This document shows, one piece after another, positions 1-10,529 of a stretch of 64,000 nt of DNA (the first letter of the stretch is position 1; each line of letters begins with the position of its first letter). The stretch covers positions 14,232,431 through 14,296,430 of the forward strand of contig NC_092686.1 in the NCBI RefSeq assembly GCF_964275005.1, given 5' to 3'. Position numbers and translations under genes: made by a program. Source of the DNA: Diadema setosum (lineage: Eukaryota; Echinodermata; Echinoidea; Diadematoida; Diadematidae). The notes below the pieces were generated by a model, which was given only the letters and a program-made list of their open reading frames with translations, did not search any database and was not told where the DNA came from.

Positions 1-589
1 TTACATAGTAAAAAATCTGGATAAGACTGATAAGCACCTTATATATTATTGATTTGTTTCTCAATTTTATTATATTGTTTCACAGAAACAATTACCAGTA
101 TGTCAAAATATGTGTTAAATTCATATTTACATCCAGTTTTACATGTTTATATACTTGCTTCTTGTTCCATTACATTGTAGTAATGTAATCACTATCTGAT
201 TTCAAATAAACGCTTTCAGCAGACTCTGATAGCAAATCTTAAAATGTGGTTATTGTAATAATTGCAAATGCATCATATACAAATAAATAATTAAGTATGA
301 ATGACTAAAAAAATATATCAAATGTAAACATCATATACATGCAACAATAAATTAGCAAGAAAATTAGAACATTAATGTATCATCCATAAAATATTTCAGA
401 CATTCATGTAAGTTGGTATGAAGATGTATAATTGTAGACAGCAAACAATAGACATGTTTGCAAACTAGATGTGCACATTAGCAACACACTTTCCTCTCAA
501 AAATGATTTATTGTTCAATCTTACCCAGCTATCATGTTAACCCTCGTGAAAATACTAGTACATTAAAGTACTTTGTTTTATATTCACAG
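1..589. other. AT-rich stretch, no exon recognised
   Basis: No open frame here resembles the missing N-terminal part of the HARBI1-like protein. The acceptor tract ending ...TTCACAG at 589 implies that this is intron sequence or lies just after a missing upstream exon. Confidence 0.4.
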
Positions 590-3500
590 GTTATCAAATT
601 CCCCAGGACCATGGAAGAGGTGAGAGAAGCACAAGTGGCTTTCTTTGAGATATCAGGTACGCACTATAAAACAATTTTTTTTTCTTTTTTGCAATTGACT
701 TGAAATTTGGCACATGTGATGGCTGTGATATACAGTTGAACAAACTTCACCATTTTTTTTTTCATGTCAAACATTTTGTTGCCATGGTAACAACATTTTT
801 TTTTTTATGAAAAGCATAGAAATTGCCAATTTACTTGACTTCAGAAATGGCATATGTGATTATCAGTTAGCGAAATATTGTTTAACTATACATTGCTATG
901 AATTCTACTTGGCACATGTGATGGCTGTGACATACAGTTGTAAAAACTTCATCATTTTTTTTTTTCATGTCAAACATTTTGTTGCCATGGTAACAACATT
1001 CTTTTTTAATGAAAAGCATTGAAATTGCCAATATACTTGACTTCAGAAATGGCATAGTGATTATCAGTTAGTGAAATATACATTTAATCATTGTTTAACA
1101 ATGCATTGCTATGAATTCTACTTTTTTCCAATAAAGAGCACACAAAGTAATTTATGGTTGAGCTACCTCCCTCATTTTTAGGTGGTGGTATTAATCACAT
1201 TGAGTGATAGTTGTAGTTGGAAATTGTAATTGATACATTAATCATAAATTCAAAATTGGTAACAACTACTGTACATCTTAAAAAGGCAGATTCTCAAAAT
1301 GTTGAAAGCGTTCTTTTGAGGCTTGACACAAAATTTCAAGATGAACATGTGAAATTACTACCGGTATATAGAGTCGATATATTGCAACAATGCAGCACAT
1401 CTCATTTACTCTAGGATTCCCACAAGTCGTTGGAGTAGTGGACGGTACCCATGTTCGACTGAATGGAGCACCACTGGGAGAAAGGGAATATGCCTATGTA
1501 AACAGGAAGCATTTCCACTCGATAAACGTCCAAATTGTCTGTGCTGCGAACTACAAAATCATTGATCTGGTGGCAAGATGGCCAGGCAGTTCCCATGATA
1601 GTCGGATACTGCAGGTAAACTGTGCTTGTCAAAAAAGGTTATACAGACCCTAAGTATAAACCGAGTATTTTCACAGCTCAAATAACCTGGTACAGTTAGG
1701 GTTAAATGGAGCCCAAACCCAAAGAGGAATGTGGACTGAGTGAAAACAGCATCCTTAGTAGCACACATCAGTTAAAGTTTTAGGAAATTGGGCAATCCAT
1801 GCAAAAGTTCTGAATTTGTAAAGTTTTGGTGTTGATACCGCTGGATGAGGAGACTAATAGAGGTTATGACGTATGAGTGGGCAACAATTAAATCATAAAT
1901 GAAATATAAAGGGAATTCCACAAAAATTCACTTTGCTAGCATAATGAAAGAGCACTTTAGTAACTGCTTTCAAAAAGCAACGGGGAAAACTGTTACCCTT
2001 AACATATATGTCAGTATCAAGTTGAAGGAATTATGCGTAATTTCCACGAGAAATCACTGATTTTTATGTCAATGTCCCAATTTCACATTACTATAATAAT
2101 TATGAAATTTGGACGTTACTACATAAACCACAGTGCGTGATTTTGTATTTGAAAATGGGACATTACTACATAAACCACAGTGCGTGACCTTGTGTTTGAA
2201 AATGGGACATTACTACATAAACCAAAGTGCGTGACCTTGTGTTTGTTCCATAAGGGCTAACCCTCCAAACCCCAGCAATTGACATAAAAATCAGTGATTT
2301 TTCATGAAAATTACACATTCCATCAATTTGATACTAACATATGTTAAGGGTAACAGTTTTCCCCGTTTCTTTTTGAAAGCAGTTACTAAAGTGCTCTTTC
2401 ATTATGCTAGCAAAGTGAATTTTTGTGGAATTCCCTTTATATTTCGTACTATGTGAAATTGGGACATTACCACATAAACCGCACTGTGTGACCGTGTGTT
2501 TGTTCCATAAGGAATAACCTTCTGATATCGAGTCAAATTTGATTTGTTTTAATAAAGCAAAACAATAGTTTAAAAAAGCATCACATTCTAAATATTGGCC
2601 TGTCAAAAGACAGAAATGTGGGTGTAATTGATGTGATTTTGTGGTAAAATGTCAAAGGCTCCGCCTTCAACCCTCTATAAGGGCCCAGGCAAGCAAAGTG
2701 CACATGCCCCGGAATATGCACCGTATGAGCCAACAAAACATTTTTCCCCTTTGTATACAGAACAGCGTCCTTGGGAGGTGTTTTGAGGGCTTAACATTGC
2801 ACGGACTACTCCTGGGAGATTCCGGGTATGCGCTGAGACCATGGATCATGACACCAGTGCTGAATCCAACGACTCCTGCAGAGAATGCCTACAACCGGTT
2901 AGCATGCATAAATTATTAGTTTGTTTGTATTGGGTTTTTTTTTATGAAAATGGCATAGTCATTATCTTGATTCCTATATTATTTAACAGTGGAGGATTGC
3001 CATTAATCAGTATGCAACTCTGAGATATCCCTTGTAATGAAAATGTCCTTTTTAAGCCATTTTCTTTGCCCTTCTTAACCCGTTCCTTCCGCAATTCTCT
3101 GAGTGCCTTTAATGCCCCCAAACGAGATTCTTTTTGCCCGTCGACGAAGAGGCAGACAGGTTGGTAATCCAGCTGTGTGAAGGCAGTCAAGCGGTACATT
3201 GTATCCCCCTTTCCACGGTCAACTACATGTGCCAGTGAACAATAGAAATATCGATCGGGTGCGAGGTATGAACAGAGCGTGCGCTGATGTTCTACACAAA
3301 ACCAGGTACCTGAATGAGGTGACTGTGGATCAGCGAACCCACATATCAAAAAAACTTATCTCAACCTCGATCGCTATGTACATGTTCGTACAAGTTTACA
3401 GCAGAACAAGCAAAAAAATAAATCAGTAAAAGGTACATAGTACTGTGAAACACGCAATTTTCAAACAGAAATAGAACAAATGCTGATAGAATAAACTCTG

Positions 3501-4120
3501 ATCTTTTTTTAACACCCACTTTTCAGAGCATTACAACACAAAGAAACATGAATTTAGGCCACTAAAGCAGGCACTCCTGTCTTCATTTTGGGAAACCAGG
3601 TTCCCGTATATCAGTTGCTCCTAAAAAGAACGGGTTAACCCATTCTGTCTGCCATTTCTATCAGTCAGAGTGCATGATATGAAGCAATACCCTGCAGGTG
3701 AAAATGGCATTCCATATTGCAAAATATAACATAATGTAAAAACACTGAATCGCAGTCAAGATGTGTCATGATAATTATGCAAAGACTTGGTGTCAAGAAA
3801 TTGTCTTTTGTTTGCTGAATGGCTTTCTTTTCAGAGCACATGCTTCAACAAGGGTCATAATAGAGCAAGTTAATGGCCAGTTAAAGCATAAATTTCGGTG
3901 CCTCCTGCATGGGATGCAGATGACCCCAAAGCGAGCTGGAAGAGTCGTGACAGCATGCGCCATCCTACATAATCTTAGCAAGACATGGAGGCAGCCCGAG
4001 GTTGATGGTGAACTGGATGACGCCCACCATGTTCCTGTTGACCCACCTGCGGGAGGAAATCCACATACTGGGCTGGCCATCAGAACAGCTATCATTGCAA
4101 ACTACTTTAGTGAGTCATAA
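590..4120 (+). CDS. HARBI1-like PIF/Harbinger DDE nuclease, 3' four exons (N-terminus not in window)
   Basis: Four exons join in frame at GT-AG sites: 590-656, 1415-1614, 2761-2897 and 3835-4120 (690 nt, 229 codons plus stop). The protein matches the DDE_Tnp_4 nuclease of PIF/Harbinger transposases and the domesticated HARBI1. Numbering from the first visible residue, the acidic triad is D32 in VVDGTHV, D109 in LLLGDSGY and E145 in RVIIEQVNG; the family blocks WPGSSHDSR, NRAHASTR and ACAILHNL are also present. Splice phases agree at all three junctions, and no stop or frameshift interrupts the visible exons. The usual family length is about 350 residues, so roughly the first 110 (helical/HTH part) are missing; I found no exon for them in 1-589, and they may lie left of the window. 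It converges on the Myb-like gene, whose stop is 176 bp away. Introns contain a tandem duplication (709-1122) and a fold-back element (1740-2455). Transposon gene or domesticated copy cannot be decided here. Confidence 0.85.
709..1122 (+). repeat. Two-copy tandem duplication (~205-bp unit) in HARBI1-like intron
   Basis: Copies 709-909 and 911-1122 share the order: GGCACATGTGATGGCTGTGA, a poly-T tract, CAAACATTTTGTTGCCATGG, a second poly-T, CTTGACTTCAGAAATGGCAT and GCTATGAATTCTACT. Copy 2 has small indels, including a roughly 10-bp insertion near its end. Confidence 0.9.
1740..2455. mobile_element. Fold-back (MITE-like) element with short internal tandem repeats
   Basis: The arms at about 1905-2075 and 2280-2455 are inverted copies: GGGAATTCCACAAAAATTCA on the left is matched by TGAATTTTTGTGGAATTCCC on the right. 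The loop region (2105-2240) holds about three copies of a ~53-bp unit containing ACATTACTACATAAACCA and GTGCGTGA. The outer left flank (1737-1850) resembles the arm of the MITE at 6399-6963 (ACACATCAGT, GGACAATCCAT-like), so an older copy of that family lies here with a later insertion. It sits in HARBI1-like intron 2. Confidence 0.75.
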
Positions 4121-4295
4121 TTGCGTATACATTTTCTATTTCTGTTCTCGAGGTTTGGATGTTGCTGAAATAATTGCTCCCCTTAACTAAAATTTTCAGT
4201 GTAAAGAAGTCATATCTAGGATGGAAATTGAACAATTCCTATGAAACTATTTACAAATATTTAACAAATTACAGCATAAATAGCAAACCAGCTAA

Positions 4296-7200
4296 TCACT
4301 CTTCACCATAAACGTAATGACAAGCTACTGCAAGAAGCTTCTCCAAAACCTCAAGCTTCCTCTCCTCAATGGCAAGAAGACGCTCCTCATAACTCGATGA
4401 TTCTCGATCCTTCTCGATCCTCCTTGGTCCTTGATCCATCGTAGTCTTCCTCTTCACTCCCGTTTTCTTTTCCATGATCACCTCCACTGGCTCCACGTCA
4501 GCCGATGTGCCTGCCCTGTTCTCTTCTTCTTCCTCTGGTTCTTCCACTTCTTTATCTTCCTCCACATATGTCTCCTGAGGCCCCATCCCATGTAGTAGTC
4601 CACATGCAATGGTGTTCTCTGAAGCCTGTAAAAAGAATTATGAAAACAAAAGAGATGAGCCAGTTATGGAACCACTGATAAACATACATATTCATAACTA
4701 AATAGTAGAAATTTGAAGCACTTGTAAATGTACCATGGGAGGTTCCACTGTTCCACGTATACATTTCATGGAAGTTTATTTTATTACACTGCCGTAAGGC
4801 AAACCTGTTGTTGATAAAGCTGTGTTAAAATGAAGACATTAGAAAATCTATCTTTCGATTAGAATATAATCTTGCTGTTGTGTTACTGTTCCCTCTGTGT
4901 TGCTATGTAGATTGAGTGCAACAGACTGCAATTTCAACGGCAACAACGACTCACCTGTGAAGCCTGGCTGAGCAGACTTATAGGAACCCCTGACTCCTCC
5001 TCCTCATCTGCAAATCCTTCCACACTCTCCTCAACCAGGGCATCCAGCACCAATTCCCATTTCTCAACCCTTTCTACAGGGGGTCCACCACCTAGGATAA
5101 ATCGGACAAAATTAGCAAAAAGATCGAAATTAATGTCGAGTGCTATAAACTTTTGTAGGTCAATGAACACAATGGCTGCCTTTTCGAATTGGTCATATGA
5201 AAATAATTTACATAAAATGCAAATTAACGGTAACTGTAAGAGTACATTCATAACAACAATACTCACATTGGCATAATGCACGTTTTGCATATGGAAACGC
5301 AGGGTTGAGGGGGTAACTTTGGGCGCCTCCCGAGGGGCCGCTTTAAATGTGCACCCCTTTTTACCATAGAAGTATTGTAAAGCAATGTCTCCTGTATTGA
5401 TTACATTGCATTTCTTGGAAACAGAAGTACCCTTGCTATAAGGCACGATCGAATTTTGACAGCACGTACGTTTGTAACATATATTTTCATGTTATATGAT
5501 ACTATATGTTTTCTCTATTGCCAAGAGGATAAAGGGCATTTTAGGGTCACACGCCACAGGATCGCCCTTCAATAAGCACCCTTGTTATTGTGTAGATCTT
5601 GTAAAGCAAATCTTCTTCTATCATTTTCATGACTTTTCATTTATATAAGAGTGTATTTGCTGTATTGCCGGACCTACTTTTAAAACCATTCTCGCTAGAA
5701 CAACTGCATTTGCGTTGCTAATATCCATATTTTGTAATTAAGGGTGTGAGTGTAGGTGTAAATTTAGACGCCTCCCCAGAGATTACCTTTGAATGTTCAC
5801 CTTTTTGACAATGTAGTTATTGTAGAGCAATGTTTCCTCTATTAATTAGTTGCATCTTATGGAAACAAAAGTGCCTTTGCTATTCGGCATGATGGAATTT
5901 TGAAAACTTGTATGTCTGGAACATATATTCGCGTTATATGATATCATATGTTTTCTATATTGCCGTGAGGGTGGAATATTTTTTGGCACATCCCACAGGG
6001 TTGCCTTTTAATGCGCACCCTCTTCACTGTATAGATCTTGTAAAGTTAAGTCTCTTCTATCATTTCCACTTGTCATCGATGTGTGTTGCCGGGACTATAC
6101 TTTTAAAACCTTTCACGCTAGAAGAAAGGTATTTCCATTGCTAATATCTGTGTTTATGTTGGGTGATGACTTTCCCAGTGCGAATTCGCAGTGCGAAAGA
6201 ATAAATTCTTTCACCCCCTACTTCTTCTTGCGTGGTCTCGAATCTTTTGGCGTATTGAGTACATCCTGACAACGTGACACAATCACCCCAAGACCAGAAT
6301 ACGACAATAATATTAATGAGATAGAAGTATTTTTCTACATTATATTGAATACAATTGTAATACTTAAATTCCAATAATATAATGTAAGCATGGAAGCATT
6401 AAAGGACAAGTTCACCTTCATAGACACGTGGATTGAGTGAATGCAGCAATATTAGTAGAACACATCAGTGAAAGTTTAGAGAAAATCGGACAATCCATTC
6501 AAAAGTTATGAATTTTTAAAGTATCTGCGTAGTCACTGCTGGATGAGAAGACCAACATAGTGTATGATGTCATATGCGTACAATTGTAAAGAAAATAAGA
6601 AGAGAATTTCACAAAACTTTACTTTTTGAATTAAGTGCACATTTCTTCGACTTGTTAATGACATATGTTAAGGGTAATATTATTCCCCCGGCCTTCTGAA
6701 ATAGAGAAGTCATGTGCTCTTTTGTTATGTGAGAAAAGTGAGAATATGTTGAATTTTCTTTATTCTTTCTTTATATCGTTGTACTCGTGTGACATTACAA
6801 GTTATAGTAGTCTTCTCATCCAGCCTTGAGTAAGCAGAAACTTCAAAAATTCATAACTTTTGAATGGATTGTCCGATTTTCATCAAACTCTCAATGCTTT
6901 ACTCTACTAATATTGCTGCATTCACTCAACCCACATATCTAAGAAGGTGACCTTTTCCTTTAAGCACACTAATTTTCACAGATTTTGTGCTGTTTTGTTG
7001 AGTGCAAATGTGAAAAAAAAAATTGTGCCTTTTCATTTTTTGAGTAGGTTGATAGTACAATATATAGCATGATCTAGTGCTGTTCCAGTCAAATTATGTC
7101 ATCGTAATTGTTTGCACTAGTCATACCAGTAGCAAGTTTACGATATATTTCACTTTTGATTTCAAATAATCCAAATGGAAATTGTGAGAATTGGTTGCTT

Positions 7201-8647
7201 TATTTATCAAGTTTATGAAGTTGGCTGACCACAGCCACTCTGGTGGATTTAGTGCACTAACATCCGGAGAACTCAGGTAAAGTTGTGCTGCTGGTAGTGG
7301 TCCATGAAGTATTATGGTAAATTAATTTGCATAATCACAGCATTCTTAAAAAATCTTCCAATGCTCCTATCTTTAAAAGAATACAGTAATTCTTTAGTGA
7401 TGTTCTTGTTATATATTCAAGATGATAGACTGTCTACTTCAAATTAATATAATATATACTTGGATTTGATAGTAAGGTAGTATTATTATTATACACTAGT
7501 TCACTAACATACTGTAGCATTGTTAAAGCGCCAGCTATGTCAAGACGTGGTCATTCAGAGGAGAACCAACATGGCTGAACAAAGAGACAGGCCTATGTGG
7601 GTGTTGTGCCCATAAAGCAGGGCTGCCAAAAATAAAATTGGAAACCAGTTGAGAGTGAGACTCCCATAGGCAAATACTATAATTTAGGAGTCAAAATGAG
7701 TGAGATCAAAAGAAATGCATGCAAATGAAATAAAGTTTCAGGTTAAGAAAGGACCAAAATGAGTGGGTCTCACTCTCAATGATTGAGAGTTGGCAGCCCT
7801 GCCTAAAGGCATGTGTCTTGATTTCCTTTGACTATGTCGCGTGCATGAGAATGATTGCTACACATACCAGTCCGGAACTTCAGGTCCCTGTACTTTCGGG
7901 CCTTGGACGACATTTCGGTCCATGTCAGGCGAAGGTCCTTCGCTGTCCGTCCCCTTGGTAGCCCCTGTGCTTCCAGCTCATCCAGAGCATTTTGCCATGT
8001 GGCATCCTTCCTCTTCTTTACCTACATTATATCAAAAAAGAGATAATTTTAAGGTTGACAGTCATTATTGTACGAAAATGAAGATACATATTTCTCTTTT
8101 TAGAACTGTTTGCATTAAATGAAAATGTCCTTTCTCACACTTTCTTAAGGGATCACTTTCAATAAGCCTTCTTTGCATGTGCTTCTCATGATTCCACCAA
8201 TATTATATTTGACACCATGTATTTTTGTTTGTTAGTTTGTTTGATTTTAATTGAAAGTTTGAAAACTATCTATGAAAAAGGAAATAAATGAAATGAAATG
8301 AAATGTACTGAAATAATTCCACATTCCTTTTTCTGCAATACCTCAATATTTTCTTTGTAAATATAAGGCATTACCAGTAAATAATTTCTGAATATTTTCA
8401 TAAGATGTAAAACTCTGTTATCATTCATCACATCACTGGCATAATTGCCATTTGCGTAACATGGAATGAAATATGATACATAACTAAGTTTGAAACATAT
8501 CTATGTAAAGACAGAGACAGTGTCATCCTCACTTACTTTGTCGGCACAATGGCCCGCCTTCCCGAAAAGATCCCCTTTTTTTCTTTTAACGAATGATGAC
8601 AGGAAAGAAACCTGTTGTAACGTGAGGTTTGGCCTCCGCTTTACCAT
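4296..8647 (-). CDS. Myb/SANT-like DNA-binding protein, Harbinger partner (NAIF1-like), complete
   Basis: Four minus-strand exons join in frame: 8537-8647, 7868-8021, 4955-5091 and 4296-4625 (732 nt, 243 residues), each bounded by AG and GT dinucleotides (donors GTAAGT, GTATGT, GTGAGT). ATG at 8647 is chosen because it opens the domain directly (MVKRRPNLTLQQ). Residues about 5-90 form a Myb/SANT-like fold of the Myb_DNA-bind_5 kind, with helix residues L8-F19, W46 and W71 and the ending SSKARKYRDLKFR. An acidic run follows (155-170), then a basic nuclear-localisation-like stretch KKTGVKRK (187-194) and a C-terminal heptad-like helix (213-235, RLLAIEERKLEVLEKLLAV). In Harbinger elements such a protein binds the transposon ends and imports the nuclease; the vertebrate HARBI1/NAIF1 pair keeps this partnership. 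No internal stop is seen. Intron 2 is about 2.8 kb and holds MITEs and a 430-bp tandem duplication. The exon joins are inferred from splice sites and family fit, not from transcripts. Confidence 0.82.
5300..6150. repeat. Diverged two-copy tandem duplication (~425-445-bp unit) in Myb-like gene intron
   Basis: Copies are about 5300-5735 and 5745-6150. Shared landmarks are the gCGCCTCCC/ACGCCTCCC block, ACATATATT..GTTATATGATA, TGTATAGATCTTGTAAAG-like and TTGCTAATATC. The offset falls from 445 to 423 bp along the unit, so indels have accumulated. Confidence 0.8.
6399..6963. mobile_element. Fold-back MITE with TTAA ends
   Basis: The left end TTAAAGGACAAGTTCACCTT is mirrored at the right by AAGGTGACCTTTTCCTTTAA. 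The arms extend inward about 180 bp on each side, for example CATTCAAAAGTTATGAATTT on the left against AAATTCATAACTTTTGAATG on the right. TTAA stands at both edges, consistent with a TTAA target duplication (piggyBac-like) or with TTAA being part of the repeat next to a TA duplication. No coding capacity. It lies in Myb-like intron 2. Confidence 0.85.
7618..7801. mobile_element. Short MITE with hAT-like CAGGGCTGCCA termini
   Basis: The left end CAGGGCTGCCAA is inverted at the right as TTGGCAGCCCTG; inward, GAGAGTGAGAC is mirrored by GTCTCACTCTC. It is 184 bp long and non-coding. The flanking octamers agree only partly, so an 8-bp target duplication is not proven. CAGGG-type ends are typical of hAT derivatives. 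Confidence 0.75.
8220..8307 (+). mobile_element. Retroelement 3' end with (AAATG)n tail
   Basis: A short 3'-UTR-like stretch ends in GAAATAAATG followed by four or five AAATG units (8281-8305). The same layout ends the better-preserved non-LTR elements in this window. No coding part remains. Confidence 0.45.
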
Positions 8648-8649
8648 TT

Positions 8650-10240
8650 TCTCCCTTTTCCCACCGGTATTTGATGCTAGTTCACTGAAATGTAATGTGA
8701 AAGAAAAGGAAAAGTCTTCAAGGTTATTACAAGTGCAGCATTGCTAAGAAATTGAGTTTACAGGTACAAGCTTTGTTACGAATAGCTTAATATAATGATG
8801 ATTACATAACAGAGCAAACCCTTGTGCATTCTGTGTTTCTTGATTGTGGGAACTGTGCATTTGGCAGACACTTATAAGGGCACATGGGTTTGAAAGGTTA
8901 ATTGCAAGTGATGGATGCAAGGTAATGAAAGATGGGGGTGAAAGTAAATACAGATTGATGTGCATGTGAGAAGGATAAGGTGTTACCTCTGAGAAATAGA
9001 CAAACCTACATCCATGACCGTAAATGAGAATAAGTGGTCAACCACTTATACAGTATGCAATCAAAACTCACCTGTCATTTTTACAATCTCTGTTTTCCTT
9101 TGGTTTTCTTTTATTTTGTTTTGTTGTTGTCTTGGTTATTGCTGGTTCGTTTGTTTGTTTGTTTTTTTGTTTTGGTTTTACTTAGCTTGTCAGGTGGTGG
9201 GAATATGACCAGAAAACACTGGACCTAGCCCTATATAAGGCCCATATGCAGGTGTTTTGTTTTCTTTTTTTCCTGCTCAGTTGCTCAACAATATGTTGTT
9301 TTCTTCAGTCCGTGTGTCTGTGCATGTATACACATTTCACAGTGGCATAGGAGTGTGCAACTGCCTGGATGTATAGGGCCTATTTACAAAGTGCCAGTAA
9401 AAATCTGCATACTACAGAACACGTACTTGTTCATGGATGGTTGCTTTAAGAATTTACGTCGGTTGATTATCTACTTGTGAATTCAATTTCATTGTGATTG
9501 TAAGACTGCACTTTTATGTTCATGGTCACTAATATAATCAGTGATTATTGAGTTAGGACTTTAATGTTGTTTCTACCGGCCTGTACGTACTCTAGCTGGA
9601 TTTCATGATGTATTGGATCAGTGAGTTCAAACAAAGATAGCAACTAGTGCATACTGTAATCTTTGTGTGGAAATCTATTTTTGTAGTTCATATAAAACAA
9701 CTATCATCAGCTGCCCGTCAGTCAATAAGAAGTGGAACACTTTGATTGCGATCGTCTATCTCAATGATGTCCAGTTCATCGGTTGTGATAAGTGGAATAG
9801 CGTGCGATTACAGCCAGGCACTTAACTGACATATTAATAACATACATTGTTACATACTAGGAGTCAAGCTCTGAATAGGGAATGTGCTAACTATACACAC
9901 CCCCGTCGCTGTACGTAGGTACGTAGCGACAGCATACTTACACTACAGCATCTGGTCGGGCTACGAATGTGCATTTGGTCTATATGTAATATGCTGTCAT
10001 AATTTTGTTACCACTTAGGGTAATTGGAAAGTTATATAGTATGCAGTGACAAGCAATTCAACATGTCATTACTAGTTGGCTTGCCTATTCTTTATTAAGT
10101 TATATATGGTGACTGGTTAATGTCTAACATGTTACTGTTAGTACTATTGCTTTAAATAGTAGGGGTCTACAGCTGCATTCCCTACTGAGATCAAGTCTGT
10201 CGACAATACTAATCAATAGAGAGAAGGAAGGCTAACCGGT
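8650..10240. other. No gene recognised
   Basis: Only short frames occur, and none has a domain or a splice context I can support. Part may be upstream sequence of the Myb-like gene, whose coding start is at 8647 on the minus strand. Confidence 0.4.
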
Positions 10241-10244
10241 TGTA

Positions 10245-10320
10245 ATCCATTTCATTGATTGCTTTAGCATGTTTGTATGTCACTGCCATGCTACAAGAGG
10301 TGACAATCAATGAAATGGAT
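10245..10320. repeat. Inverted repeat hairpin
   Basis: ATCCATTTCATTGATTG (10245-10261) is exactly inverted as CAATCAATGAAATGGAT (10304-10320), with partial inner pairing (AGCATG/CATGCT). Confidence 0.85.
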
Positions 10321-10375
10321 CAGCCTCACCCAGGAGCATGAGCAGCTAACGTTACGGCCTACGCGCCTTGTTCTT

Positions 10376-10517
10376 GACCGATGAAATCTCGTCTCTACCT
10401 CGATAAACTTCACTTTTTCATTAATGACATTCGCTGGTCAGTTCCCCTCGACTTACAAGCAAATGTCAGTAATAAAAAAGTGAAATTCACCGAGGAAAAG
10501 ACGAGATTTCATCGGTC
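10376..10517. mobile_element. Hairpin MITE, 142 bp
   Basis: The arm starting GACCGATGAAATCTCGTCT is inverted at the right edge as AGACGAGATTTCATCGGTC. The arms are about 59 bp each and enclose a ~24-bp loop, so nearly the whole element is stem. No coding capacity. Confidence 0.85.
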
Positions 10518-10529
10518 AAAGCTACATCG

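Noticed and set aside
4934-5446. 170-codon minus frame as a single-exon protein
   Set aside because: Only its last 45 codons (5091-4955) are exon 3 of the Myb-like gene; the upstream part is intron and duplicated repeat sequence.
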